Translations under genes and position numbers: made by a program
Part shown: positions 1-9,116 of the stretch, in pieces
How the letters are laid out: each line of letters begins with the position of its first letter
Position numbering within the stretch: position 1 is the stretch's first letter
Notes under the pieces: model-generated
The model's input: only the letters and a program-made list of their open reading frames with translations
Database searches by the model: none
What the model was told of the DNA's origin: nothing
From: Mariniphaga sp041687255
GTDB lineage: Bacteria; Bacteroidota; Bacteroidia; Bacteroidales; Prolixibacteraceae
DNA: 64,000 bases
Direction: 5' to 3'
Assembly: GCA_041687255.1 (NCBI GenBank)
Contig: JAWLCL010000007.1
Span: forward strand, 124,001-188,000

Positions 1-797
1 TTTTCAGGATATGGGGCAAAACAGTTTTCAGGAGCTATCAGCGGTACGTGTGGCCTTACAAATCCTACGGCCAGGAAAAAGGGGTCATCTTTTTTTATAC
101 GCTGCTTATTTGTTCCATCTTCGGGAATTTTTCCTGCGCGATTTTCCAGGATGGCAATGGCCTGGCTGGCGGCCATATAATCGGCCTGTGTTTCCTCAAG
201 GTTATCGGGCAAAATCATTCGGGCAAAATTGGAGCCATAATGTAGGTTTTTGGGGGACAGCAGTTCCAGTTTTCCATCACTTAATGTTTCCGGGGCCATC
301 ACATTATATGCATAGTCCCAAGAATCTGGTTCATCGCCTCCCGGCTCACCTCTTTCTATGCCACCTGGCACTCCCATGTGGTAAATTTTTGATACTCTTG
401 CTGTGAAATAACCATTTTCACGAAAGAAACCCGCCATGGAAGGATGGTTTGCCAGCGAAGGAGTTTCTTTTTTATAGCTGCCCGGCTGGTCGTTGTTGGT
501 AAGCACTCCGTTGGTTTCAGGATACAAACCGCTCATAATTGATGCTCTCGAAGGACCGCAAATAGGATACTGGCAATACGCTCGTGTGAAGGTTACACCC
601 TCATTTGCCAGCCTGTCGAGATATGGTGTGTGTTTATCAATATCCATATATGGACCTATCCGGGTATTCAAATCATCGGAAAAGATCAAAAGGATGTTGG
701 GCTTTTGAGCTTTCAATTCTGATTTAATAAACAGCGGGATTGTTAGCAGGATAAAAGGGATAGGAATAATTCTGGAAATGCTTATGGATCCTTTCAT
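1..797 (-). CDS. S1 sulfatase, iduronate-2-sulfatase-like, 3' part cut by window edge
   Basis: The first 265 codons are present and the C-terminus lies beyond the left edge. The ATG at 797 gives a hydrophobic export signal of about 30 residues. It is followed by the metal-binding segment NILLIFSDD (Asp41-Asp42) and the formylglycine motif CGPSR with Cys80, which must be modified by a sulfatase-maturating enzyme not encoded here. The stretch SKIYHMG and a following Gly/Glu-rich loop resemble the iduronate-2-sulfatase-like branch of S1 (S1_7 in SulfAtlas, from memory). The product is probably periplasmic and removes sulfate esters from a glycan. It is the last gene seen in a run of minus-strand sulfatases, about 100 bp after the previous one, with a hairpin in the gap. 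Sulfatase class is certain; substrate is not. Confidence 0.9.
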   Translation of the reverse strand, partial: MKGSISISRIIPIPFILLTIPLFIKSELKAQKPNILLIFSDDLNTRIGPYMDIDKHTPYLDRLANEGVTFTRAYCQYPICGPSRASIMSGLYPETNGVLTNNDQPGSYKKETPSLANHPSMAGFFRENGYFTARVSKIYHMGVPGGIERGEPGGDEPDSWDYAYNVMAPETLSDGKLELLSPKNLHYGSNFARMILPDNLEETQADYMAASQAIAILENRAGKIPEDGTNKQRIKKDDPFFLAVGFVRPHVPLIAPENCFAPYPE

Positions 798-834
798 AGT
801 ATCGATTTATATTCTTTTTACATATGGATGTATA

Positions 835-874
835 TTAACCGAAGGAAATTGATATTACAATTTCCTCCGGTTAA
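835..874 (-). other. Intercistronic hairpin between two sulfatase genes
   Basis: Near-perfect inverted repeat: arms 835-850 and 859-874, 15 of 16 positions paired, 8-nt loop. It starts 20 nt after the stop of the sulfatase at 895-2484 and lies upstream of the next one. No U-run follows it on the coding (minus) strand, so it is more likely an mRNA 3'-end stabiliser or weak attenuator than a full terminator. Confidence 0.5.
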
Positions 875-894
875 ATTTGTTTTGAGCAGGTAAC

Positions 895-2484
895 TTACCT
901 TCTGCGTGCCTGATGGTCAAGATATTCTTTCAGGAACTTATCGTTCAATTCATCACTGTCGCCATAATAATCACGCAGCTCTTCCAGTCTTTTGTGCAAC
1001 ATTTCCCTGATATCGGTATAAGCAGGGTCATCATAGATATTATTCATTTCCATGGGATCGGTTTCACGGTCATACATTTCCCATTCATCGATGTCGTAAT
1101 AAAAATGCATCAGTTTATAGCGGTCGGTAGCTACACCGTAATGGCGTTTTACCATATGCACCGACGGATATTCGTAGTAGGTGTAATAAACAGCATCCCG
1201 CCATTCTCCTGTTTCCCCTGAAATCAATTTACGGAACGATTCGCCCTGCATCTCTGCGGGGGTTTCTATGCCGGCATAATCGAGAAAAGTAGGAGCAAAA
1301 TCAAGGTTCTGCACCAATTGTTTGATTTCAGTTCCCGGTTTGATTTCCTTTGGATACCTTATGAGCAGTGGGGTTCTGAACGATTCTTCATACATAAAAC
1401 GCTTATCGAACCAGCCATGTTCACCCAGATAAAAGCCCTGATCGGATGTATACACCACAATGGTGTTTTCTGCCAGTCCGGCTTCTTCCAGATAATCGAG
1501 TACTTCACCTACACCGTCATCAACCGATTTAATAGTACGCAGGTAATCTTTTATATACCGGTTATACTTCCACAATGCAATTTCTTTCTCTGAAAGGCTG
1601 GCATACTTGCTCTTGAAATCTTCGTTTTTTGGAGTATATGCATTCAGCCAGTCTTCTCGCTGTTTGTCGTTGAAGCGATTTAGCTCACGATGAAAACCGG
1701 TGCTGTCGCCATCCGGATCTACAATCATCTTAAAATCATGGCCCCACCTGGCGTGTCCGTGAATCTGCATTTCCTGTTCTTTGGCTGCTGTCCCTCGGTT
1801 TTCGTAATCATCAAAAAAGTTGGCAGGTGGTTCAAACGTTACATCATCGTAAAGAGTAAGGTATTTTGGCGCTGATTTCCAGTTGCGATGAGGGGCTTTC
1901 TGATGGTAGAGCACGCAAAACGGTTTATTTGGGTCACGCTCGTTTTTCAACCAGTCAAGGGTGGTTTCGGTGATGATTTCAGTGCAATAACCCTCCTTAC
2001 GCACCCTTTCACCATCGATTAAAAAATCAGGATTATAGTAGCTGCCCTGACCGGGCAACACCATAGAAAAGTCGAAACCCTGGGGTATCCCATCGAGATG
2101 GATTTTACCAATCATAGCCGTTTGGTAGCCGTTAGCTTGCATCAACTTTGGAAAATTGGGCTGGTCCCAGTTGAAGGGCTGTACATTATCAACCTTGCCG
2201 TTTATGAAACTGTGCTTCCCGGTAAGCAGTACAGCACGGCTTGGTGCACAAATGGAATTGGTAACTGTGGCACGGGTGAAAATGGCACCTTCTTTTGCCA
2301 GCCGATCGATATTAGGTGTTTCATTTAAACCATGCCCGTAGGCACTGATGGCCTGGTATGCATGATCATCGCTCATGATGAACAAGATATTGGGGCGTTG
2401 TGCCTCCTCCGCTTTGAAGGAGCAGTTCATTAACCCCGCACCTGTGGTTAGCAGGGCAATTGTTTTAATAATATTTTTATTCAT
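895..2484 (-). CDS. S1 sulfatase lipoprotein, N-acetylglucosamine-6-sulfatase-like (tandem copy A)
   Basis: Predicted lipoprotein sulfatase of 529 aa. The signal peptide ends in a lipobox with Cys21. Asp39-Asp40 of the SDDHAYQ segment begin the calcium site. The formylglycine motif CAPSR has Cys79, and the C-terminal half carries the YTSDQGFYLGEHGWFDKR block typical of the GlcNAc-6-sulfatase-like group (probably S1_11, from memory). Length is normal for the family. It lies 40 bp downstream of a close paralogue (2525-4156). N- and C-terminal parts of the two are almost identical in protein and largely in DNA, while residues of about 205-320 differ strongly. This suggests recent duplication with diversification or recombination of the substrate-facing middle. 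Substrate specificity is not proven. Confidence 0.93.
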   Translation of the reverse strand: MNKNIIKTIALLTTGAGLMNCSFKAEEAQRPNILFIMSDDHAYQAISAYGHGLNETPNIDRLAKEGAIFTRATVTNSICAPSRAVLLTGKHSFINGKVDNVQPFNWDQPNFPKLMQANGYQTAMIGKIHLDGIPQGFDFSMVLPGQGSYYNPDFLIDGERVRKEGYCTEIITETTLDWLKNERDPNKPFCVLYHQKAPHRNWKSAPKYLTLYDDVTFEPPANFFDDYENRGTAAKEQEMQIHGHARWGHDFKMIVDPDGDSTGFHRELNRFNDKQREDWLNAYTPKNEDFKSKYASLSEKEIALWKYNRYIKDYLRTIKSVDDGVGEVLDYLEEAGLAENTIVVYTSDQGFYLGEHGWFDKRFMYEESFRTPLLIRYPKEIKPGTEIKQLVQNLDFAPTFLDYAGIETPAEMQGESFRKLISGETGEWRDAVYYTYYEYPSVHMVKRHYGVATDRYKLMHFYYDIDEWEMYDRETDPMEMNNIYDDPAYTDIREMLHKRLEELRDYYGDSDELNDKFLKEYLDHQARRR

Positions 2485-2524
2485 AACAGTAGATTATCTT
2501 ATGATGATTTAGTCTCTCTTATTT

Positions 2525-4156
2525 TTACCGGTTTTGATGGTCTAAATAAGCTTTTAAAAATTTTTCATTGTTTTCATCACTGTCGCCATAGTATTGACGC
2601 AGTTCTTCCAGACGTTCATGGAGCATTTCCCGGACATCGGTATAACTGGGGTCATTATAGATATTTTTCATCTCCATGGGATCGGTTTCAAGGTCATACA
2701 TTTCCCATTCATCGATGTCGTAATAAAAATGCATCAGTTTATAACGGTCAGTAGCTACACCGTAATGGCGTTTCACCATATGTACCGATGGATATTCGTA
2801 ATAGGTGTAATATACAGCATCACGCCATTCCCCTGTTTCCCCTGCTAACAATTTACGGAACGATTCGCCCTGCATCTCTACCGGAGCATCGATACCTGCG
2901 TAATCGAGAAAAGTAGGAGCAAAATCAAGGTTCTGCACCAATTGTTTGATTTCAGTTCCCGGTTTTATTTCTTTCGGATACCTTATCAGCAGCGGAGTGC
3001 GGAATGATTCTTCATACATGAACCGTTTATCGAACCAACCGTGCTCGCCCAGATAGAATCCCTGGTCAGAAGTATATACAACAATGGTGTTTTCTGCGAG
3101 TCCCGCTTCATCAAGATAATCGAGAACCTTTCCAACACCTTCGTCAACTGCTGCAATAGTACCCAGGTAATCCTGCATATAGCGCTGGTATCTCCAACTC
3201 ATCAGTTCTTTCTCCGACATATCGGGGTAGATTTTCTTGAATTCTTCATTCATCTTTCCGTAGACTTCATCCCAGGCTGCTTTTTGTTCTTCATTATACC
3301 TTCCGATAGTGCGCTCCAGTGCTGCAATATCCCAGCTAACATCATTCGGACCCAGTACCGTTGGTTCAATGCCCAGTTCTTCCATCGTTTCGGGATAGAG
3401 TTTTGAATCACCTGCCCAGTTCATATGCTTCAAAATATTCATTTCTGCAGTTTTGGCTGCAGTCCCGCGCCCTTCATAATCATCGAAGAGGTTGGCCGGC
3501 TCCCTGAATGATCTGTCAATAAATTCCCGGTAATGCCGTTCTGCAGGTTCCCATTCCCGGTGAGGCGCCTTGTGATGATACAACAGGCAGAATGGTTTAT
3601 CAGGATCCCGTTCATTTTTTAGCCATTCGAGTGTGGTTTGGGTTATAATGTCTGACACATATCCTTCCTTTCTGACTCTTTCCCCTTCTATCAGAAAATC
3701 GGGATTAAAATAATGGCCCTGTCCGGGCAGCACCATCGAAAAATCAAATCCCTGAGGAATTCCATCCAGATGGATTTTTCCAATCATAGCCGTCTGATAG
3801 CCGTTGGCCTGCATCAATTTGGGAAAGTTGGGCTGGTCCCAGTTGAACGGCTGTACATTGTCTATCTTCCCGTTTATAAAGCTGTGCTTTCCGGTTAAAA
3901 GGACTGCCCGGCTGGGGGCACAAATAGAATTGGTAACGGTGGCGCGTGTAAAAATAGCACCCTCTTTGGCCAGCCGGTCGATGTTGGGTGTTTGAATCAG
4001 ATCATCGCTGTAGGCGCTGATGGCCTGGTAGGCATGATCGTCGCTCATTATGAATACGATATTGGGACGTTTGATTTCCTGCTCCTGTTGCGAGCAGCCA
4101 AAGGCTCCGGCTCCGGCAACTAATAATGAAAGGGATTTGATTACATTCGATTTCAT
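2525..4156 (-). CDS. S1 sulfatase lipoprotein, N-acetylglucosamine-6-sulfatase-like (tandem copy B)
   Basis: Predicted lipoprotein sulfatase of 543 aa, lipobox Cys21, Asp39-Asp40 metal ligands and CAPSR with Cys79. It shares the same C-terminal DQGFYLGEHGWFDKR block as its tandem neighbour. It differs from copy A mainly between residues of about 205 and 335, where it is 14 residues longer. The 40-bp gap to copy A means the two are almost surely cotranscribed, with copy B first. The family hydrolyses 6-O-sulfate of GlcNAc-like sugars in characterised members; applying that here is inference. No clear Bacteroidota promoter was seen in the 230 bp upstream. Confidence 0.93.
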   Translation of the reverse strand: MKSNVIKSLSLLVAGAGAFGCSQQEQEIKRPNIVFIMSDDHAYQAISAYSDDLIQTPNIDRLAKEGAIFTRATVTNSICAPSRAVLLTGKHSFINGKIDNVQPFNWDQPNFPKLMQANGYQTAMIGKIHLDGIPQGFDFSMVLPGQGHYFNPDFLIEGERVRKEGYVSDIITQTTLEWLKNERDPDKPFCLLYHHKAPHREWEPAERHYREFIDRSFREPANLFDDYEGRGTAAKTAEMNILKHMNWAGDSKLYPETMEELGIEPTVLGPNDVSWDIAALERTIGRYNEEQKAAWDEVYGKMNEEFKKIYPDMSEKELMSWRYQRYMQDYLGTIAAVDEGVGKVLDYLDEAGLAENTIVVYTSDQGFYLGEHGWFDKRFMYEESFRTPLLIRYPKEIKPGTEIKQLVQNLDFAPTFLDYAGIDAPVEMQGESFRKLLAGETGEWRDAVYYTYYEYPSVHMVKRHYGVATDRYKLMHFYYDIDEWEMYDLETDPMEMKNIYNDPSYTDVREMLHERLEELRQYYGDSDENNEKFLKAYLDHQNR

Positions 4157-4304
4157 TGAAATATAATTTTATTGTTTGCATCTCAGTCGGATATTGTATT
4201 GAGATTGATACTATATTCCGATTTCCAACTATAAGGAGTAAAAATACCCCGTTATTTTACAGATGACGATGAATTCTTAAATTTTTATAAAGATAAGGGA
4301 CTGT

Positions 4305-4350
4305 TGACAAAAAGAAAAGGAAACCGAAATTAATTAACCTTCAGCGGTTT
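4305..4350 (-). terminator. Weak terminator-like hairpin after sulfatase 4389-5924
   Basis: A 6-bp inverted repeat (4321-4326 and 4345-4350, AAACCG/CGGTTT, 18-nt loop) lies about 40 nt beyond the sulfatase stop. It is followed on the minus strand by a T-rich stretch (CCTTTTCTTTTTG). The stem is short and the loop long, so this is tentative. Confidence 0.3.
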
Positions 4351-4388
4351 ACTTTTTAATTTTAATATTTCGGATTTGCTTATGAAAC

Positions 4389-5924
4389 TTAATCTCCCAG
4401 CTGTTTAATTCTAAAACGTTCATTTGTAGACGGCGTATGTTCCTGCGCAAATATTGATTCAATTTTTTGAACGATTTCAGGATGTTGAGTAGAAACATCA
4501 TCTTGTTCCTGAATATCGACATCCAGGTTGTAGAGCCGGATATGCAAATCACCTTTGAAAATGTCCTTCCTGATTCCTTTCCATTTTCCCATGCGCACCG
4601 CCTGCTGACCTCCTGAAGCAGGGAATTCCCAATACAAAAAATCGTGCTCTTTTTGCTCTTTTTTTCCGAGTAGTGTGGGCAGAAAGCTGATTCCGTCCAG
4701 GGAACCTGCGGGTTGAATTCCGGTAATTTCGCAGAGGGTGGGAAGGACGTCATAATGCGCTGATATCAGGTTTGTTTCTGTGCCGGCATCAATTTTTCCG
4801 GGCCATTGGGCAATCATAGGAACACGAATTCCTCCTTCATGTACAAAACCTTTTCCCCAGCCGTGTTCGCTTTTGAAAGGTTTGGCGCTGTCGAACCAGG
4901 GGGAGTCGGTTCCACCGGTATAACTTGGTCCGTTATCGCTGGAAAAAATAATCAGGGTGTTTTCATAAAGACCCAGTTCTTTCAATATTGCCACCAGTTC
5001 ACCTACCTGCTCATCGAAATACGACACCATTGCCGCATAAGCTGCTCGTGGATAACGATGCGGAAAGTAACTGTTTTTTGTATAGGGTTCCTCGTCTCCA
5101 AATTTTCTGACGTAATAATCCACCCACCGTTTTGGTGCCTGCAAAGGGACGTGGGGAATCGGATTGGCATAATACATGAAAAACGGCTGCTCTTTATTAT
5201 CTTTTATGAATTGAATCAATTCAATTTGCATCAGTTCAGCCGCATAATCAGTTAGCCAGAAATCGTTGTACGATTCAGGAGCATATGGATCGGCACCTTC
5301 CTTCAGATCGGTATGGGGCGGGATCATTTTATTGTTGAGTGGTACTTTTCCAGTATTTTTCCACAGGTGCACCGGAAAGAAGGTATGCGCCTGCCGCTGA
5401 CAGTTATAGCCGTAAAAGAAGTCGAATCCCTGTTTGTTGGGAATCCCTTCTGTAAGCGGCCCTCCAAGCCCCCATTTTCCTATTATTCCTGTTTTGTAGC
5501 CGGCCTGCTGAAGCAGCGTTCCGATGGTTTGCGTCCCTGGTTTAAGGGGACGTTGTCCTTCCAGATTGGGATCTTCAGCCATGGCTTCGAAATTCCACAC
5601 ATCTCCCCGGTCACCCCATTCGTCATTGCCTCTTATCTGGGCATGCCCCGAATGCAGTCCGGTTAACAGCATGCAACGGGCAGGTGCGCAAACCGGAGCG
5701 CTGGTATAGTGCTGTGTAAACCGCATACCATTTTTTGCCAGTGCATCAATGTTGGGCGTTTCAATTTTTGTCTGCCCGTAACATCCTAAATCGGCATAAC
5801 CCAAATCATCGGCCAGGATGTAAATGATATTAGGTTTTTGAGGTTCCATTTTTCGGGTTTGCTGATTCTGACATGCTGAAAAGAGCAGCAGGGAAGCAGG
5901 CAGATAAAGAATGCTTTTATTCAT
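4389..5924 (-). CDS. S1 sulfatase lipoprotein, arylsulfatase A-like
   Basis: Predicted lipoprotein of 511 aa (lipobox Cys18). It has the metal segment IIYILADDLGYADLG with Asp39-Asp40 and the formylglycine motif CAPAR with Cys79, which fits CxPxR/CxAxR sulfatases. The sequence after the motif (GNDEWGDRGDVWN) and the HEGGIRVPM block place it in an arylsulfatase A-like branch different from its neighbours. It should remove a different sulfate ester from the same polymer; the position is unknown. Gaps of about 230 bp on both sides suggest it may be transcribed separately from the tandem pair. A short overlapping frame at 4349-4753 is a shadow. Confidence 0.92.
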   Translation of the reverse strand: MNKSILYLPASLLLFSACQNQQTRKMEPQKPNIIYILADDLGYADLGCYGQTKIETPNIDALAKNGMRFTQHYTSAPVCAPARCMLLTGLHSGHAQIRGNDEWGDRGDVWNFEAMAEDPNLEGQRPLKPGTQTIGTLLQQAGYKTGIIGKWGLGGPLTEGIPNKQGFDFFYGYNCQRQAHTFFPVHLWKNTGKVPLNNKMIPPHTDLKEGADPYAPESYNDFWLTDYAAELMQIELIQFIKDNKEQPFFMYYANPIPHVPLQAPKRWVDYYVRKFGDEEPYTKNSYFPHRYPRAAYAAMVSYFDEQVGELVAILKELGLYENTLIIFSSDNGPSYTGGTDSPWFDSAKPFKSEHGWGKGFVHEGGIRVPMIAQWPGKIDAGTETNLISAHYDVLPTLCEITGIQPAGSLDGISFLPTLLGKKEQKEHDFLYWEFPASGGQQAVRMGKWKGIRKDIFKGDLHIRLYNLDVDIQEQDDVSTQHPEIVQKIESIFAQEHTPSTNERFRIKQLGD

Positions 5925-6160
5925 TAATTAATTTTTTTTACCTTCATAGATATGCTATGCCTGACTGACGGGCAGGCAGGGAAATTGCATGTACCAATAA
6001 CTATCGGGATAACGATTATAGGGTACTGTGACATTTTGCCCATGCTCATTTCAAAGTGTGTGGAAGATACTTATTTTTAGGGAATTTTCTGAATTTTGTT
6101 GTAAACAGAACCTGCGTGAGGTTCTAATTTTTTATTAAGCTGAAAAAAAAATGGCGAATT

Positions 6161-6189
6161 AAAACGCCCCCGGCATTATTGCCGGGAGC
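6161..6189 (-). terminator. Intrinsic terminator of the 6.2-14.7 kb operon
   Basis: A 7-bp GC-rich stem (6169-6175 CCCGGCA with 6180-6186 TGCCGGG, TTAT loop, further outer pairs) begins 9 nt after the stop codon of the Gfo/Idh gene. On the minus strand it is followed by TTTTAA. A textbook Rho-independent terminator in the right orientation. Confidence 0.85.
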
Positions 6190-6197
6190 ATTTATTT

Positions 6198-7556
6198 TTA
6201 AGCTCTTTCCATAGATCCGGGAATTGCAACCAATGCTTTTTCCATAAAGCCAATGTTGCTCATAATGTAGGTTGTAGGCCCTAGTTTCATGTCAGAATTC
6301 ATCATTTCGTCATAAGTTACCTCCTTACCTGTATAGGCAGAAACTCTTCCCATAATTGCAACCATGTTTGATATTGCTGTCTGCTCTGCTTCATTAAAAG
6401 GAATATTCTGGCGGATACAAGTCACAAGGTTTTTATGTTCCTGCACATATGGACTGGTTTCAGATTTTTCTGCAACAAAAAGCTCGTTGCCCGCATAGTC
6501 CAGTATCTTTGGATTATGCCCAACTGTAGAGGCAATGGCTTTAGTGCCCTGGAACAGTTCATATACTCCATTTGCACATCCGTTTATCTGTCGGCACATA
6601 CTGTGCACATGACGTCCGTCTTCATAAACAAAGTCCACGCTGAAGTTATCATACTGGTCGCCTGTTACTCTGCGTTGCCTTGAGCCAAAACCTACAGCTT
6701 TGACCGGATGTCCACCTATAAACCAATTTGCCACATCAATATTATGAACGTGTTGTTCTACAATATGATCTCCTGAAAGCCATGTCCAGTTTACCCAGTC
6801 GCGGATCATCCATTCCATTTCACTCCAGTCAGGCCGGTTATCACGGTGCCACAATTTTCCTCCATTCCAGTATATATTGGCAGAAATAATCTGTCCGATG
6901 GCATCGTTGTTAATTTCATTCCACAGGTTCACGTAGCTGTGTTCATGGCGGCGCTGGGTTCCGGTTACAACTTTCAGGCCTTGTGCTTCTGCCATTTTTG
7001 CTGCTGCAATTACCTGTCTGATTCCTGTCGGATCTACGGCAACAGGTTTTTCCATAAAAACATGTTTACGAGCCTTAACAGCTGCTTCAAAATGATCGGG
7101 TCTGAATTTAGGCGGTGTGGCAAGAATAACTATGTCAACATCTGAATCAATAACCTTTTCAAATGCATCAAAACCTACGAAGCATTTTTCATCTGCGAGC
7201 TCTAGGTTTTTTTCTTTTTTTAATTTTTCTTTCAAACTGTCAACCCTGTCCTGGAACACATCACCAATTGCTGTAATGGTAAGATTAGGACCTGCATCCA
7301 GAAAGTTTATGGCAGCACCGGAACCGCGGCCGCCGCAGCCAATTATTCCTGCCTTTAACACTTCTCCGTCAGGTGTCGAATCAAGCATCGGTGGAGTTTG
7401 ATATTCCCTGCGTTTAAATCCATAAATGTTGCTTGTTTCTGAAGCATTTCCACTTCTGTTACAAGAAGTAAATGTTCCCACTCCCAGTGTGCTGGCAGCT
7501 CCTACAGCTGCTGCACTGGTTAAAAAACTGCGTCTCGATAAATTGCTTTTCTTCAT
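6198..7556 (-). CDS. Tat-exported Gfo/Idh/MocA-family NAD(P)-dependent sugar dehydrogenase
   Basis: 452 aa. The N-terminus has a Tat-type RRSFLTS motif and a hydrophobic stretch ending near Cys32 (possible Tat lipoprotein). The Rossmann fold starts at GIIGCGGRGSG (residues about 69-79), with the family MEKPVAVDP motif and its conserved Lys, and a WLSGDHIVEQHVHNID block carrying likely catalytic residues. Family members oxidise sugars or sugar derivatives with bound nicotinamide. Exported Bacteroides relatives act at C3 of glycosides. It is the last gene of a five-gene operon, 62 bp after the CstA-like gene and directly followed by a terminator. A close paralogue is encoded at 33652-34956. Exact substrate and electron acceptor are unknown. 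Confidence 0.9.
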   Translation of the reverse strand: MKKSNLSRRSFLTSAAAVGAASTLGVGTFTSCNRSGNASETSNIYGFKRREYQTPPMLDSTPDGEVLKAGIIGCGGRGSGAAINFLDAGPNLTITAIGDVFQDRVDSLKEKLKKEKNLELADEKCFVGFDAFEKVIDSDVDIVILATPPKFRPDHFEAAVKARKHVFMEKPVAVDPTGIRQVIAAAKMAEAQGLKVVTGTQRRHEHSYVNLWNEINNDAIGQIISANIYWNGGKLWHRDNRPDWSEMEWMIRDWVNWTWLSGDHIVEQHVHNIDVANWFIGGHPVKAVGFGSRQRRVTGDQYDNFSVDFVYEDGRHVHSMCRQINGCANGVYELFQGTKAIASTVGHNPKILDYAGNELFVAEKSETSPYVQEHKNLVTCIRQNIPFNEAEQTAISNMVAIMGRVSAYTGKEVTYDEMMNSDMKLGPTTYIMSNIGFMEKALVAIPGSMERA

Positions 7557-7618
7557 TTTTTTATAGTTTTAGATGAATATTGGATTTTTTTATTGATTGT
7601 TATTTGCCATTATATTAT

Positions 7619-9061
7619 TTACCCGGAAAGAGAAACAACTGTTTTTACTTTTCTTACATAAATTCCAAACAATAATAATGTCGTTAATGTAACGAACCCT
7701 CCAATATAGTAAGAAATTTCTTTTGGTAAATGAAAACCTTCCGGGGCAAGAAAAATATATGTTGTAATTACTGCTGTCATGAACAGAGCCGGTAATAATG
7801 TTATCCAGTAGTTTTTTCTGTAATTAACCAGGTAAACTGTTATTGTCCAGAGTACAACAGTTGCCAGGGTTTGGTTCGACCATGCAAAATACCGCCAGAT
7901 GACAGCGAAATTGATTTGGGTAAGGAAGAAGCCAACGGCAAATAATGGTAAGCTTATCAGCAGCCTGTTTTTCATCGGACCCTGTTTAAGGTTCAGAAAG
8001 TCGGCCACTATAAGGCGGGCACTGCGAAATGCGGTGTCGCCTGAAGTAATTGGAGCAGCTACCACTCCCAGGATGGCTAAGAAAGCTCCGAATGTTCCTA
8101 ATAATCCATTGGCCGTTTCATTCACTACCCACGCAGCATTTCCATCGTGCAGGTTCATGATTTCATTCAACTCCCTTACTCCCCCAAAAAAGCTCATACT
8201 TATAGTAGCCCAAATCATGGCCACTATCGCTTCCGTAATCATTGCACCATAGAAAATTCTGCGTCCCAGCTTCTCATTTTTCATGCATCTGGCCATCAGG
8301 GGCGATTGTGTGGCATGAAAACCGGAAATGGCGCCACAGGCAATAGTGATAAACAGCATTGGAAAAATAGGAAAAGTTTCTGCATTACTGTGAAGATTAC
8401 CAAAACTTGAGAAAGTTAATTCGGGAATAGGAAAACCTTTTACAAAAAGTGCGATAACAAGTCCTACCGCCATAAACAGCAAGGCAAACCCAAAAACAGG
8501 ATAAATTCTTCCTATCACCTTGTTAATTGGCAGCAAGGTCGACAGGACATAATACAGAAAAACTACCCAAATCCAAAAAGTCATAGTGGCAAATTCAGGA
8601 GTTAACCCGGCAAGGATTTTAGCAGGGCCCATAATAAATACTGCTCCAACAATAATCATCAGAAAAACAGTAAATCCCCGCATGATTTGTTTTGTCCCCG
8701 TTCCCATATAAATTCCCACGATTTCAGTAATGCTTAATCCTTTATGCTTGATGGAAAGCATGCCGGAGAAATAATCATGGACGGCTCCGGCAAATACAGA
8801 ACCCAGGATGATCCACAGGTAGGCTACAGGGCCCCACATGGCTCCCGCCACAGCTCCGAATATAGGTCCCAGACCTGCAATGTTTAAGAACTGGATAAGA
8901 AAAACACGCCACCAGGGCATCGGGATGTAATCTACACCATCGGTCATGGTTACTGCCGGTGTAGGCCTGCTCCCGTCTGCTCCGAAAACACGTTCAATAT
9001 ACCTGGAGTAAAACCGGTATCCTGCTATTAAAACCAGTATAGAAACGGCAAGTGTTACCAT
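7619..9061 (-). CDS. cstA-like: CstA-family transporter, short form
   Basis: 480-aa polytopic inner-membrane protein with about 12 hydrophobic segments. The family-typical block GPIFGAVAGAMWGPVAY sits near residue 65, followed by the AGAVHDYFSGMLSIKHKG segment. CstA/BtsT proteins of enteric bacteria (about 700 aa) import pyruvate and have been linked to peptide uptake. This one is of the shorter type common in anaerobes and Bacteroidota. Start chosen at the ATG at 9061, which begins a hydrophobic helix. It lies between a candidate flavinylated protein and a periplasmic Gfo/Idh dehydrogenase in one operon. It may therefore import a small product of that pathway; the substrate is inference. Confidence 0.88.
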   Translation of the reverse strand: MVTLAVSILVLIAGYRFYSRYIERVFGADGSRPTPAVTMTDGVDYIPMPWWRVFLIQFLNIAGLGPIFGAVAGAMWGPVAYLWIILGSVFAGAVHDYFSGMLSIKHKGLSITEIVGIYMGTGTKQIMRGFTVFLMIIVGAVFIMGPAKILAGLTPEFATMTFWIWVVFLYYVLSTLLPINKVIGRIYPVFGFALLFMAVGLVIALFVKGFPIPELTFSSFGNLHSNAETFPIFPMLFITIACGAISGFHATQSPLMARCMKNEKLGRRIFYGAMITEAIVAMIWATISMSFFGGVRELNEIMNLHDGNAAWVVNETANGLLGTFGAFLAILGVVAAPITSGDTAFRSARLIVADFLNLKQGPMKNRLLISLPLFAVGFFLTQINFAVIWRYFAWSNQTLATVVLWTITVYLVNYRKNYWITLLPALFMTAVITTYIFLAPEGFHLPKEISYYIGGFVTLTTLLLFGIYVRKVKTVVSLSG

Positions 9062-9116
9062 GAATGCCTGTATCTCAGTTTTATTTTATGCATAAAGTTA
9101 ATTATTAAAGTAAATA

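Noticed and set aside
4349..4753. 134-codon open frame on the minus strand inside a sulfatase gene
   Set aside because: It lies out of frame within the well-supported sulfatase at 4389-5924, has no signal, domain or promoter, and its composition fits a shadow frame.
5950..5985. GCCTGACTGACGGGCAGGCAGG motif as a possible attachment site
   Set aside because: It is a low-complexity GGCAGG/CTGAC tract; a similar AGGCAGGCAGG occurs near 59300 without integrase or tRNA, so it is more likely a common intergenic repeat.
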